Source of the DNA: Candidatus Effluviviaceae Genus I sp.
GTDB lineage: Bacteria > Joyebacterota > Joyebacteria > Joyebacterales > Joyebacteraceae
DNA: 61,853 bases
NCBI GenBank assembly: GCA_016867725.1
Contig: VGIX01000008.1
Coordinates: 1 to 61,853 of the forward strand
Direction: 5' to 3'
Positions 18,269 to 26,753 of the stretch are shown piece by piece. Position numbers and translations under genes: made by a program. The notes under the pieces were generated by a model. The model was not told the DNA's origin. It saw nothing but the letters and a program-made list of their open reading frames with translations, and did no database searches. Position 1 is the stretch's first letter; each line of letters starts with the position of its first letter.

Positions 18269-20554
18269 TCACGCGGAGGCCTGTGCGGCCGCCGCGCCGT
18301 TCGTCTGCCGCCGAGGTGCGGGCGTCAGCCTGACGCGGCGCAACCTGAGCGAGTTCGACACGACCGACACGGACGAGAAGGCCATCGCGAGCGCCGCGTA
18401 CATCGGCTGGAGCGTGATGCCGAAGGCGGGGTAGAGCGCGCCGGCCGCTATGGGAATGCCGACCGTGTTGTAGAAGAACGCCCAGAACAGGTTCTGGCGG
18501 ATGACCCGCATCGTCGCGCGCGACAGCCTGACGGCGGTGGCGACCCCGGTGAGGTCGGGCCGAAGGAGCGTGATGTCCGAGGCCTCGGCGGCCACGTCGG
18601 TCCCCGTGACGAGCGCGACGCCGACGTCGGCGGTGGCGAGGGCCGGAGCGTCGTTGATGCCGTCGCCCACCATGGCCACGACCTCGCCCGCGGCGCGGAG
18701 TCGCTCGACGGCCGCCACCTTGCCGTCGGGGAGGACCTCGGAGAGCACGCGGTCGATGCCGGCCTCGCCGGCCACCGCGCGGGCCGTCCGCTCGCGGTCA
18801 CCGGTGAGCATCACGACCGAAAGCCCCATGCCTCGCAGATCGGCGACGGCACGCCTCGCCTCGGGCCGGAGCGTGTCGCCGACCCCGATCGCGCCCAGGT
18901 AGCGGCCGTCCCGGGTGACCAGGAGGGGAGTGAGGCCCTTCCGGGCGAGCGCGTCGCCTGCGCCGTCCGGGGCGGCGACGCCGTGCTCCGCGAGGAGCGC
19001 GCCCGTGCCCACGATCACGGTCGCGCCGCCGACCGAGGCGCGCACGCCGCGGCCGGGCAGCGCCTCGAACCCCTGTGCGCCGTCCACGGCCAGCCCGAGG
19101 CGCAACGCCTCGGACACGACGGCGGCCGCGATCGGGTGCTCCGAGGGTCGCTCGGCGGCCGCGGCGACCGCGACGAGCTCGTTCTCCGTGACCCCCGGCG
19201 CCGGCGACGCGCCGGCGAAGGACATCCTGCCTGCCGTGAGCGTCCCCGTCTTGTCGAGGACGACCGTCGTGAGGCGGTGCGCGGTCTCGAGCACGGCGCC
19301 GCCGCGGACGTAGATCCCCATCTCGGCCGCGCGGCCGGTGCCGACCATGATGGCCGTCGGCGTCGCGAGCCCCATCGCGCACGGGCACGAGATGACGAGC
19401 ACCGACACGAAGGACAGCAGCGCGGGCGCGAGGCGGGGCTCCGGGCCGAAGAGGAGCCACGCGGCGAGCGTGACGAGCCCGACGCCGAGGACCGCGGGCA
19501 CGAAGACGGCGGCAACCCGGTCGGCGAGGCGCTGGATGGGCGCGCGCGACCCCTGCGCCTCTTCGACCATCCTGATGATCCCCGCGAGCACCGTCGCCTG
19601 CCCCGTGCGCGTGGCCGTAAAGGTGAACGAGCCCGTGGTGTTGATCGTGCCTCCGACCACCTCGCTTCCCGGCCCCTTGTCCGCGGGCGCGCTCTCGCCC
19701 GTGACGAGCGACTCGTCCACGGCCGATGCGCCGCTCGATACGACGCCGTCCACGGGGACGCGCTCGCCCGGCCGAACCACGACCACGTCGCCCGGGACGA
19801 CCTCGTCCGCGGGGACCTCCGTCTCGGCGCCGCCGCGGACGAGGCGCGCGCGCTTCGGCGCGAGCCCGGCGAGCTTCCTCACGGCCTGCGAGGCCCTGCC
19901 GGTGGCCCTCCGCTCGAGGTAGCGCCCCAGGAGGACGAGGGTGATGATCATCGCGCTCGACTCGAAGTACACGTGGCCGCCGTGGTCGCCGCCTCCGTGG
20001 GGCAACGCGCGCGGCGCGAACGTGGCGACCGTGCTCAGGGTGTAGGCCGCTCCTGTGCCGATGGCGACGAGCGTGTTCATGTCGGCGGTCCGGCGGCGGA
20101 GCGTTGTGGCAAGCCCCTGGAAGAAGCGGCGGCCGGGCCAGAACATCACGGGCGTCGCCAGCGCGAAGGACACGACGTTGCGAACGGCCACGGGGACGTG
20201 GTGCACGAAGGGGAAGAAGTGCGGCATGCCCAGAACGAACACGCCGGCGGACAGCGCGGCCGCGGCGACGAGATCTCGCCGCAGCGCGTTCATCTCGCGT
20301 GCCTCGCGCTCCTCCCGTGACTCCGTGGACCGCGTCTCGAGCGCGGCGCCGTAGCCCGCCGCGCGCACCGCCTCCGCGATGGCCTCGGGCGTCGCGCGCG
20401 CGGGGTCGAACGCGACGCTGGCGGTCCTGAGCGCGAGGTTGACCGACGCGGCGGTCACACCGGGCACCGCGCCGATCGCGCGCTCGACCCTTCCCGAGCA
20501 CGCCGCGCACGACATGCCCGTGACCGCGAAGGTCGCCTGCGTCGTGCCTGCCAC
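18269..20554 (-). CDS. copA: Cu(I)-translocating P-type ATPase CopA
   Basis: 761 residues of a P1B-1 copper exporter. It has one N-terminal heavy-metal domain ([12 protein letters not shown]), a His/Gly-rich loop (HGGGDHGGH) before [21 protein letters not shown], the actuator motif TGES, the transmembrane metal site [11 protein letters not shown], phosphorylation motif [23 protein letters not shown], and the final-helix signature [17 protein letters not shown]. All catalytic residues are present. I start at GTG 20554 because GGGGGGAAGG lies 5 nt upstream; a GTG at 20596 would add 14 residues. It is divergent from the yjbQ-like gene, and no CueR-type regulator is seen beside it. Confidence 0.95.
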   Translation of the reverse strand: MAGTTQATFAVTGMSCAACSGRVERAIGAVPGVTAASVNLALRTASVAFDPARATPEAIAEAVRAAGYGAALETRSTESREEREAREMNALRRDLVAAAALSAGVFVLGMPHFFPFVHHVPVAVRNVVSFALATPVMFWPGRRFFQGLATTLRRRTADMNTLVAIGTGAAYTLSTVATFAPRALPHGGGDHGGHVYFESSAMIITLVLLGRYLERRATGRASQAVRKLAGLAPKRARLVRGGAETEVPADEVVPGDVVVVRPGERVPVDGVVSSGASAVDESLVTGESAPADKGPGSEVVGGTINTTGSFTFTATRTGQATVLAGIIRMVEEAQGSRAPIQRLADRVAAVFVPAVLGVGLVTLAAWLLFGPEPRLAPALLSFVSVLVISCPCAMGLATPTAIMVGTGRAAEMGIYVRGGAVLETAHRLTTVVLDKTGTLTAGRMSFAGASPAPGVTENELVAVAAAAERPSEHPIAAAVVSEALRLGLAVDGAQGFEALPGRGVRASVGGATVIVGTGALLAEHGVAAPDGAGDALARKGLTPLLVTRDGRYLGAIGVGDTLRPEARRAVADLRGMGLSVVMLTGDRERTARAVAGEAGIDRVLSEVLPDGKVAAVERLRAAGEVVAMVGDGINDAPALATADVGVALVTGTDVAAEASDITLLRPDLTGVATAVRLSRATMRVIRQNLFWAFFYNTVGIPIAAGALYPAFGITLQPMYAALAMAFSSVSVVSNSLRLRRVRLTPAPRRQTNGAAAAQASA

Positions 20555-20589
20555 TGTCGCCTTCCCCCCGTGGGTCGCCCGGCGCCCCG

Positions 20590-20618
20590 TTGACACCGCG
20601 CCCGCGGCCCCGTATCAT
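20590..20618 (+). promoter_or_regulatory. Promoter of the YjbQ-like gene
   Basis: TTGACA (20590-20595), 17-bp spacer, TATCAT (20613-20618), 50 bp before ATG 20668, in the divergent gap from copA. The -35 is a perfect consensus match. Confidence 0.75.
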
Positions 20619-20667
20619 CCCGCCGCCGGCCGACGACCGCGCCGCTCCGAGGCAAAGGGGGCGCCCC

Positions 20668-21072
20668 ATGGACAGGACGATCACCCTCAGAACCCCGTCA
20701 CGAACCGCCCTCGTTGACATCACGCGCGACGTCGAGCGCGCGGTCGCTGAGATGGGCCTCGAGCACGGGGCCGTCGTCGTCTACGTTCCCCATACTACAG
20801 CCGCCGTCACCATCAACGAAAGTGCCGATTCCGACGTCGCGAGCGACATCGAACGCGCGCTGTCGCGGCTGGTGCCCGCGTCGCGCGACTACGGCCACAC
20901 TGAGGGAAACGCGGACGCGCACATCAAGTCGAGTCTGATCGGCTGCTCGCGGACCCTGCTCGTGCGCGGCGGGCGGCTTGTCCTCGGGACCTGGCAGGGC
21001 GTGTTCTTCTGCGAGTTCGACGGCCCGCGCTCCAGGAAGGTCCTCGTCGCCGAGATCGGAGGAAGGCCATGA
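20668..21072 (+). CDS. YjbQ/UPF0047 family protein (secondary thiamine-phosphate synthase)
   Basis: 134 residues, standard length. Family motifs: VVVYVPHTTAAVTINESADSDV, DYGHTEGNADAHIKSSLIG with conserved His residues, and LVLGTWQGVFFCEFDGPR near the end. Members form trimers with a metal-like site of His residues, and E. coli YjbQ has weak thiamine-phosphate synthase activity; the true role is not settled. ATG 20668 sits after an AAAGGGGG tract; the longer GTG frame from 20590 would run through the promoter. It overlaps the next secreted-protein gene by 4 nt. Confidence 0.9.
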   Translation: MDRTITLRTPSRTALVDITRDVERAVAEMGLEHGAVVVYVPHTTAAVTINESADSDVASDIERALSRLVPASRDYGHTEGNADAHIKSSLIGCSRTLLVRGGRLVLGTWQGVFFCEFDGPRSRKVLVAEIGGRP

Positions 21073-21695
21073 CCATGAGGGCATTCGGAACGGCCGCGCT
21101 GGTCGCGGCGATCGCGATCGCTGCGCTTGCGGCCGCGCCCGCTCGCGCGGACGAGGTGACGGATGCGATCGCCGCCGCGCAGGCTGCGTATGGCGCGGGG
21201 AACCTCGTCGGCGCCGGGGCGGGGCTCGAGACGGCGCTGCTCCTCCTGCGCGCACAGCTCGCCGCGCGGCTGGCGGAGTTCCTCCCTGCGGCTCCGAGCG
21301 GCTGGACCGCCGGGCCGCTCAAGGAGGCGGGGACCGATCCGAAGGGGGCGGGCTCCGCGGGCGGCCTCGTGGTGTCGCGCTCGTACGGAACGCCCGCGGG
21401 CACCACGATCGGCGTGTCCATCGCCGTGGACTCGCCGCTCCTCGGCTCCCTTCGCATGATGGCGAGGAACCCGGCGCTCGCGTCCATGGCGGGCCACCCG
21501 GGCATGCGGACGACGACGGCCTGCGGGTTCGACGCGGTCGAGACCTCCGACGAGCGCGGGCTCCGTGAGGTGAGCGTCCTGATCGGAGCGCGCGCGATGG
21601 CCTCGGTGTCGGGCCGTGACGGACGGGACGCGGCCGGCGTGAAGACCCTCGCCGACGCGCTCGACTGCCCGGGGATCGCGGCCGTGCTCGAGTGA
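21069..21695 (+). CDS. Secreted protein of unknown function
   Basis: 208 residues with a clear signal peptide (LVAAIAIAALAAAPARA, cleavage before DEVTD). The mature start DAIAAAQAAYGAGNLVGAG reads like one helical repeat of a TPR-type hairpin, followed by a Gly/Ala-rich domain with FLPAAPSGWTAGPLKE, VVSRSYG and SIAVDSPLLGSLRMM. Similar periplasmic proteins of unknown role occur widely in Gram-negative bacteria, but I cannot name a family with confidence. GGAGGAAGG (21058-21066) serves either ATG 21069 or ATG 21075. It is coupled to the YjbQ-like gene by a 4-nt overlap and ended by the hairpin at 21753. Confidence 0.7.
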   Translation: MTMRAFGTAALVAAIAIAALAAAPARADEVTDAIAAAQAAYGAGNLVGAGAGLETALLLLRAQLAARLAEFLPAAPSGWTAGPLKEAGTDPKGAGSAGGLVVSRSYGTPAGTTIGVSIAVDSPLLGSLRMMARNPALASMAGHPGMRTTTACGFDAVETSDERGLREVSVLIGARAMASVSGRDGRDAAGVKTLADALDCPGIAAVLE

Positions 21696-21752
21696 TACGA
21701 GGATCGCAGGTGAGGATCGCATGGCCGCGCACCCATCGGCTGTGCGATCGCG

Positions 21753-21789
21753 GCGGGCGGCGCGGGGCGGTGCCGCCCGCTTCGCTTCC
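21753..21789 (+). terminator. Terminator hairpin between convergent units
   Basis: GCGGGCGGC (21753-21761) pairs perfectly with GCCGCCCGC (21772-21780), then TTCGCTTCC. It lies between the + strand secreted-protein gene and the - strand CPBP gene ending at 21808. The T tract is interrupted, so strength is uncertain. Confidence 0.55.
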
Positions 21790-21807
21790 CGCGCCCTCAG
21801 GCGGGGG

Positions 21808-22806
21808 TCAGCCGGAGCGGTGGCGCCGGGATCGCCGCGCGATGAGCCACGCCGCCCAGACGCCCAGCGCGAGGGTCGTGACGAGGCTGGACTCCGGACC
21901 GAAGCGGCCTGCCGCGCCTTCGGCGCCCGTCGCTTCCGCGACGTCCAGGATGCCGCGCAGCGGGAGGCCGCTCACGGGGAGGGTGAAGACGTAGCCGAGG
22001 AGGAAGTTCCACCCGAAGTGGAACCCGATGGGCATCCAGAGCGCGCCCGTGCGGAAGAAGAGGAAGGAGAGAAGCGCTCCCACGGCGGCGATGTTCAGGA
22101 CCGCCATCGCGTTCGCGCCGGGGTTGACGCCGTGCATGACGGCGAAGACGGCGGACGAGACGATGACGGATGCCGCTCTTCCCGCGCGCTCGTTGAGCGT
22201 CTGCAGCACGTAGCCGCGGAACATGAGCTCCTCGTAGAACCCGACGAGGAGGAAGGCGGCGAGGACCCCGACGAGGTAGCCGGCAGCGTTCGTGCCGTCG
22301 GGCGCCGGCCGCGCGAACCCGCGCAGCTCAACGGCCCCCGACGCAAGCGAGAGCAGGAAGACGCCGAGCAGGATGACGAACGAGAGCCCCACACCCTTCC
22401 AGAACTGGGCGCTCCACCCTGGCCTGCGCTCGAGACCGAGCGTGCGAAGCCGCCTCCCGTCGACGAGGCGAACGAACGCCCACGTGTAACCGATGCTGTA
22501 GAGCCCAAGCAGGATCACCGTCGGCAGCATGAAGTCCGACAGCCACTCCATGATGCCCTCGGTGCCCCTCGCGAGCAGCTGCTCGTCGATCGCTGGGAGC
22601 GCCACGAGGCCGAACGCGTGCATGACGCCGAACGCGACCATGCCGGCCAGGGACAGCACGACGGCGACGAGGAGGTAGCCCAGAAGGAAGAGCGCAACGC
22701 GGGCGTAGGGGTGGATCGGGCTTCGCGGAGGCTGGGTCGGGGGCTGCGGGGCCGCGAACGGCTCAGGCATCGCGGCGCCGGGGCCGCGGGGGCGAAGGTC
22801 GGTCAC
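21808..22806 (-). CDS. CPBP (CAAX/Abi) family intramembrane protease
   Basis: 332 residues, a proline-rich cytoplasmic N-terminus, then about eight hydrophobic segments. The glutamic-type intramembrane protease motifs are complete: EELMFRGYVLQTL (EExxxR), VFAVMHGVN with the His, and GFHFGWNFLLGYVF with the second His-x3-Asn. Such enzymes include Rce1-like CAAX proteases and bacterial immunity or sensor-processing proteins; the substrate is unknown here. It starts with GTG 22806 without an obvious Shine-Dalgarno, 10 bp after the upstream lipoprotein gene, suggesting translation coupled to that gene. Last gene of a three-gene - strand operon. Confidence 0.88.
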   Translation of the reverse strand: MTDLRPRGPGAAMPEPFAAPQPPTQPPRSPIHPYARVALFLLGYLLVAVVLSLAGMVAFGVMHAFGLVALPAIDEQLLARGTEGIMEWLSDFMLPTVILLGLYSIGYTWAFVRLVDGRRLRTLGLERRPGWSAQFWKGVGLSFVILLGVFLLSLASGAVELRGFARPAPDGTNAAGYLVGVLAAFLLVGFYEELMFRGYVLQTLNERAGRAASVIVSSAVFAVMHGVNPGANAMAVLNIAAVGALLSFLFFRTGALWMPIGFHFGWNFLLGYVFTLPVSGLPLRGILDVAEATGAEGAAGRFGPESSLVTTLALGVWAAWLIARRSRRHRSG

Positions 22807-22816
22807 GATCGGTCTC

Positions 22817-23488
22817 TCAGTCCCGCTCCGGGAGAGGCTTCACCCCGCGCCCGAGGTACAGAGCCTTGATGGCTCCCCATGACGTCTGCTCGCGACCCGC
22901 TCGCCCCAGCCAGTCGTCCAGCTCCTGCCACTCGACGATCTCGAACAGGGGCTCGCCCGAGGGCCCGACGTCGTCGGGATCCAGGCGGATCTCGAAGAGG
23001 CTCGGCATGGTCGCCCAGTATGTCCACACGCCGATGTAGATGCGCAGATCGACCGCCTCCCGGTACCGCCAGCCGATCGGGCGACCCTGTCCCCCAAGCG
23101 CTCTCAGGGTCTCGATCGCCACGGGCGTGAGCCTGAGCTCGATGCGGCTGGGGCTCAGCGGCCCGTCGCCGAACATGCTCTCGTGGATGGCCTGCTCCAC
23201 GGCCTTCCCCCAGTAGCCGGGCTCGAGCTCCGGATCATTCTCGACGTCCCGCTCGCTCAGGTAGAAGAGCATGCTGTCGGCGAGACAGTCCAGGTAGACC
23301 TCGAGGTCCATGTTCTCGTACGCCCACACGAACTGCGCGATGAGGCTGTCGGGGCTTGCGCGAAGAGGATAGGGGAGCTCGACCGGATCGTCGGTCTTCG
23401 TCGGACTCGAGCAGCCCGAGAGCCCGAGTCCCGCAAGGAACGCGAGCCATGCCGCCGCGATCACCGCCGTCGTTCGTCTTGCTCTCAC
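22817..23488 (-). CDS. Lipoprotein, paralogue A of a tandem pair
   Basis: 223 residues with a lipobox (LGLSGC) after a Arg-rich signal sequence, so a lipid-anchored envelope protein. The body is closely related to the gene just upstream: both have FVWAYENMDLEVYLDCLADS-type and RDVENDPELEPGYWG segments, an IHE-MFG motif, EAVDLRIYIGVWTYWAT, and a C-terminal SSWGAIKALY-type end. A short alpha+beta layout around the WAY-NMD-YLDCL helix resembles NTF2/SnoaL-like folds, which is inference. Start GTG 23488 after a G-rich tract. Second gene of the operon read from the promoter at 24253-24225. Confidence 0.8.
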   Translation of the reverse strand: MRARRTTAVIAAAWLAFLAGLGLSGCSSPTKTDDPVELPYPLRASPDSLIAQFVWAYENMDLEVYLDCLADSMLFYLSERDVENDPELEPGYWGKAVEQAIHESMFGDGPLSPSRIELRLTPVAIETLRALGGQGRPIGWRYREAVDLRIYIGVWTYWATMPSLFEIRLDPDDVGPSGEPLFEIVEWQELDDWLGRAGREQTSWGAIKALYLGRGVKPLPERD

Positions 23489-23516
23489 TTTCCCCCCCGG
23501 ACATCCCTCGATCGGC

Positions 23517-24131
23517 CTAACGGAACAGGGCCTTGATGGACCCCCACGAGCTTTCCGCGCCGCGCCCGCTCCGCGCGCCCTCGAGGTCTTGCCAGCGCCA
23601 GATCTCCCACAACTGCTCGCCCTGCGGGCCTGTCTCGTCCTGGTCGATCCGGAGCCGGAAGAGGGACGGTGCCGTCGCCAGGTAGGTCCACGCCCCCATG
23701 TACACTCTGAGGTCCACGGCCTCCTTGTACTGGTAGTGGGTACCCGTCCCGTCGCCCGGATCCACCGGGAGGGGATCGCCCACCTGCGTCAGCGTGAGGA
23801 GGATGTTGTCGGCGTGATCGCCTTCTGCCCCGAACATCTGCTCATGAATGACGCGCTCCTCCGCGTTTCCCCAGTACCCGGGCTCGAGGTCGGGGTCGTT
23901 CTCGACGTCACGCGGGTTCAGGAGGAAGATGAAGTCCGCGGCCAGGCAGTCGAGGTAGACCTCGACGTCCATGTTGTCGTATGCCCACTGAAGCCGTTCC
24001 AGGACCTTCGCAGGACTCGTGCGCAGCGGCGGGAGGTCTGCCTGGTCGTCGCTGTTCGCGGGGTTCGCGCACCCTCCTCCGAAGGCCGCCGCGGCGGCCA
24101 GCATGATCGAGATCGCAAGGGGCCGACGCAT
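23517..24131 (-). CDS. Lipoprotein, paralogue B of a tandem pair
   Basis: 204 residues; signal sequence and lipobox AAFGGGC, then a domain that aligns along its length with the next gene: LQWAYDNMDVEVYLDCLAAD, RDVENDPDLEPGYWGN, EEAVDLRVYMGAWTYLAT-like and SSWGSIKALFR at the C-terminus. The internal Cys in YLDCL is conserved in both copies. Family unknown; likely product of a local duplication. ATG 24131 is preceded by GGAGGTGGGCG. First gene of the operon, about 95 nt after the predicted -10, so it is probably the most strongly expressed of the three. Confidence 0.8.
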   Translation of the reverse strand: MRRPLAISIMLAAAAAFGGGCANPANSDDQADLPPLRTSPAKVLERLQWAYDNMDVEVYLDCLAADFIFLLNPRDVENDPDLEPGYWGNAEERVIHEQMFGAEGDHADNILLTLTQVGDPLPVDPGDGTGTHYQYKEAVDLRVYMGAWTYLATAPSLFRLRIDQDETGPQGEQLWEIWRWQDLEGARSGRGAESSWGSIKALFR

Positions 24132-24224
24132 CGCCCACCTCCGGTCCGCGGGGAGACGCTCTCGTGGCCTGCGCGCTGTCGCGCGGCCACGGATGTCTCG
24201 CCCCGGTCACCGCTCCTGAAGACG

Positions 24225-24253
24225 AGTATCACGCTCTTCGCCTGGCAGGTCAA
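24225..24253 (-). promoter_or_regulatory. Promoter of the lipoprotein-CPBP operon
   Basis: On the - strand TTGACC (24253-24248), a 17-bp spacer and GATACT (24230-24225), about 95 bp before the first lipoprotein ATG. It follows the common pattern of this window. Confidence 0.65.
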
Positions 24254-24599
24254 CAGCCACGCCGGCGGTCACTCCGTCGACGGTGGCCCCAGCGTGAGCA
24301 CTCCCCGGTGTCACCCGTGTTGACAGGACGGGCGCCCATGCCGAGGGGCCGCCATCAGCCGCAAACCGCTCCACCCGGGCATACCGTGGCGCCTTCAGCG
24401 GTTAGGCGCGCTCTCGCCCCCATGACTCCCCTGTCGCCGGCGCTGGCACGCCGCTTGATATCAGGGAGGGCAAGCGCTTGTGTCTCGCGCGAGACGCGGT
24501 AGGGGCCGGGCGGGGGGCGATCTGAAAAGGGGCAGGTCTTCCTCAGCCCGGCACCCGCCGAACGGGTGGCGGGCGCCGTGACGGCGGCCCACATGCTCC
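24254..24599. other. Gene-free divergent control region
   Basis: About 345 bp between the - strand lipoprotein promoter and the + strand PorV promoter with no convincing coding frame. It contains AACCGCT (24364-24370) / AGCGGTT (24397-24403), the competing pair GCGCCT (24389-24394) / AGGCGC (24404-24409), and the palindrome cluster listed separately. A lone TTGACA (24320-24325) has no matching -10. No tRNA or known riboswitch pattern was recognised. Confidence 0.5.
24456..24495. repeat. Cluster of three perfect palindromes
   Basis: TGATATCA (24456-24463), CAAGCGCTTG (24471-24480) and GTCTCGCGCGAGAC (24482-24495) lie within 40 bp, upstream of the PorV promoter. Self-complementary sites of 8-14 bp are typical operator shapes; what binds is unknown. 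Confidence 0.5.
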
Positions 24600-24628
24600 T
24601 TGCACGCCCTCCGGCGGTTGACTAAACT
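24600..24628 (+). promoter_or_regulatory. Promoter of the PorV/PorQ-like gene
   Basis: TTGCAC (24600-24605), 17-bp spacer, TAAACT (24623-24628). This implies a leader of roughly 155 nt to ATG 24792, containing a GGGGGGAAGCCCCC hairpin near 24747-24760 and an AGGAGGA ribosome site. No known riboswitch motif was recognised in it. Confidence 0.6.
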
Positions 24629-24791
24629 GGCCCGTGCGGCGTCTCGTGTGCTACGTCCGCAGCCTCACTGAGCTCGACGCCGCGTCGCGACGAAGAACGC
24701 CCGAAGAGGCACCACTCGGGAGGCCGGTTCTCACCGCATGCACGGGGGGAAGCCCCCGCGTCCGTGACCGATGATCCCGCAGGAGGACCCC

Positions 24792-25703
24792 ATGGCCCGC
24801 GCGCTCGTTCTCGCACTTGCTGCCGCCCTCGCGTTGATCCCGGCAATGGCCGTCGCCGAAGACGGCACCGCGGGTCTCGCCTTCCTCAAGCTGGGAGTGG
24901 GCGGGAGAGCGATAGGCATGGGCGATGCCTACACGGCCGTGGGGGGCGATGCGTCCTGCCTCTACTGGAACCCCGCCGGTTGCGTGCAGGTCGAGAGCAT
25001 CGACGTGCTCCTGATGCACAGCGAGTGGTTCGAGGGCGTGCGGTACGAGTTCCTGGGCGGCGTGCGATCGTACGGGCACCAGGCGTTCGGTCTCGGCGTC
25101 TTCGGGCTGTACATGGACGATCTCGAGAGGCGGGAAGGCCCCACGTCTGAGCCCATCGGTCACTTCGGCGTCTTCGACTTCGCCGTCACGGGCGCCTACG
25201 CGCGTCGGCTGACCGACTGCCTCGACGTCGGAGCTTCGCTCAAGTACCTGCATGAGAAGATCGACGACGAGCTGGCGACGGGCGTCGCGGCCGACCTCGG
25301 CGCAAGGTACAGCATCCCCATGGTCGAGGGTCTCTCCGCCGGTCTGGCCGTCCAGAACCTCGGTCCCCAGATGAGCTTCGTCGAGGAGAAGTTCGATCTT
25401 CCGGTCGCCTACCGCATCGGCGCCGCATACGACACGCCGGTCACCGGTCTGAATGGCCGGCTTCTCGTTGTCAGCGATGTCGTGCTGCCGAGCGACGGTG
25501 ACACGAAGACGCACTTCGGGTTCGAGTTCGCCTACGCGAACGCGGTCGCGCTGCGCTTCGGGTATCGAACGGGCTGGGACAATCAGAACGTCTCGGTCGG
25601 CCTTGGGGCGAGGGTCCGGAACCTGAGGCTGGACTACGCGTACGTTCCGTTCTACTCGGACCTCGGAGACACGCACCGGCTGTCGCTCGGGGTCGAGCTC
25701 TAG
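24792..25703 (+). CDS. PorV/PorQ family (UPF0164-type) outer-membrane protein
   Basis: 303 residues with signal peptide (LVLALAAALALIPAMAVA) and an FadL-like barrel. The diagnostic start of the mature part, GTAGLAFLKLGVGGRAIGMG, DAYTAVGGDASCLYWNPAG, is the hallmark of the PorV/PorQ/UPF0164 family, which includes the outer-membrane shuttle protein of the type IX secretion system. The rest consists of alternating strands such as GFEFAYANAVALRFGYRTGW and LRLDYAYVPFYSDLGDTHRLSLGVEL. ATG 24792 follows AGGAGGA; an ATG at 24771 lacks such a site. It converges on lpxH with a 4-nt overlap. Whether it serves secretion or solute transport is not shown here. Confidence 0.88.
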   Translation: MARALVLALAAALALIPAMAVAEDGTAGLAFLKLGVGGRAIGMGDAYTAVGGDASCLYWNPAGCVQVESIDVLLMHSEWFEGVRYEFLGGVRSYGHQAFGLGVFGLYMDDLERREGPTSEPIGHFGVFDFAVTGAYARRLTDCLDVGASLKYLHEKIDDELATGVAADLGARYSIPMVEGLSAGLAVQNLGPQMSFVEEKFDLPVAYRIGAAYDTPVTGLNGRLLVVSDVVLPSDGDTKTHFGFEFAYANAVALRFGYRTGWDNQNVSVGLGARVRNLRLDYAYVPFYSDLGDTHRLSLGVEL

Positions 25704-26497
25704 GGCGCAACGCGGGAGTCATCGGCTGACTCGCCGCCGGGCGGCCTGCAGCCGCCCTGGGGCTGCGACGGCACGAGTGAGTCCCCGTCCCAGCGAAGCA
25801 GCCTGAAGCCGCTCTCGCCGAGCTCCACCACGGACCTGGTCCACATCCAGTCACCCACGATCACGGCGGTGCCGTGCGCCGTCCTCCACATGCACTGCCT
25901 GTGGACATGCCCCACGACGGCCCCGTCGAAGCCCTCGAGCAGCTTGGTCTCAAGGAACGTTCTCATGGGCGGGAGCGCGCGCTGGATGCGCTCCTCCGTG
26001 ATCTCCGAGAGGCCCGAAGCCCAGCGGGCCATGGACCACCCGATCGACGGCGGGACGAGGCTGAAGCCCGCGATCGCCGCGCGGCTCCTGATGACGGCCT
26101 TGAGCGCCTTGTAGCGGCGGTCGCCCGCCGGGAGACCGTCGCCGTGCGCTATGAATAGGCGCTTTCCGAAGTGCGTCTCCACCACCGGCTGCCTGTGGAC
26201 GCTACCTCCCGTGAGTCTCTCGAAGACCGGGCCGGCCCAGTAGTCGTGATTCCCCCCGATGAACCGCAGCGCAACTCCGGATCGCGTGAGCGACCGGAGA
26301 GCGCTCAGCATCTGCTGATACGCGCGGGGCTTGCTTCGGGGGAACTCGAACCAGAAGTCGAAGAGGTCGCCCACCGCGTACAGCATGCTCGCGCGCCCGC
26401 TCAGGTGCGCGAGGAAGTGAAGGAGATCATGCTCCTTGGCAAGCTCGCTCGCGGGGGACTCGGAGCCGAGATGGGCATCCGCTATGAAGTAGACCAT
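25700..26497 (-). CDS. lpxH: UDP-2,3-diacylglucosamine diphosphatase, LpxH-like
   Basis: 265-residue calcineurin-like phosphoesterase. The metal-binding series is complete: FIADAHLG, VGDLFDFWFEF, GGNHDYW, IAHGD and VVGHVHR. The GDLFDFWFEF, GNHDYW and HGDGLPAGDRRYK segments are those of the LpxH group, which hydrolyses UDP-2,3-diacylglucosamine to lipid X on the inner face of the membrane in lipid A synthesis. This supports a lipopolysaccharide-bearing organism. A few related enzymes lie outside lipid A synthesis, so substrate is inferred. The start is ATG 26497; a roughly 75-bp gap separates it from the divergent promoter of the next + strand unit. Confidence 0.82.
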   Translation of the reverse strand: MVYFIADAHLGSESPASELAKEHDLLHFLAHLSGRASMLYAVGDLFDFWFEFPRSKPRAYQQMLSALRSLTRSGVALRFIGGNHDYWAGPVFERLTGGSVHRQPVVETHFGKRLFIAHGDGLPAGDRRYKALKAVIRSRAAIAGFSLVPPSIGWSMARWASGLSEITEERIQRALPPMRTFLETKLLEGFDGAVVGHVHRQCMWRTAHGTAVIVGDWMWTRSVVELGESGFRLLRWDGDSLVPSQPQGGCRPPGGESADDSRVAP

Positions 26498-26573
26498 TCT
26501 GGTGTCGTGCCTCGGACGCGAGAGAAGCGGGCGCGGTGCGCGCGTGAGCGGGTCTCAGGCCGGCCAAAAGCCC

Positions 26574-26602
26574 TTGACCCGGTGCAACTTCATCCATATG
26601 CT
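26574..26602 (+). promoter_or_regulatory. Promoter of the coiled-coil/HtrA/sigma unit
   Basis: TTGACC (26574-26579), 17-bp spacer, TATGCT (26597-26602). The leader to ATG 26754 is about 145 nt and includes GCTGCGGC/GCCGCAGC (near 26713-26737), a stable hairpin just ahead of the GGAGGG ribosome site. Confidence 0.7.
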
Positions 26603-26753
26603 GGCATCCAAGCTACCGGGTTCGGGGACGGTCTTGGGGGTTCCCTCCCGGCTCAACTTCTGCGAAGCCACCAGTGTCAGTACCCCCCTGCGAGTATAGG
26701 ATCCCGGACTCGCTGCGGCAAGCGAAAGGCCGCAGCAGCGGAGGGCCATCGCC

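Noticed and set aside
24444-24459. TGGCACG-N4-TTGAT, similar to a sigma-54 element, upstream of the PorV-like gene
   Set aside because: The -12 has GA in place of the invariant GC, and a better sigma-70-type promoter lies at 24600-24628.
26603-26753. Possible riboswitch in the leader of the coiled-coil gene
   Set aside because: Has a stable GC stem but none of the conserved cores I know (cobalamin, SAM, TPP, glycine, c-di-GMP) could be matched.
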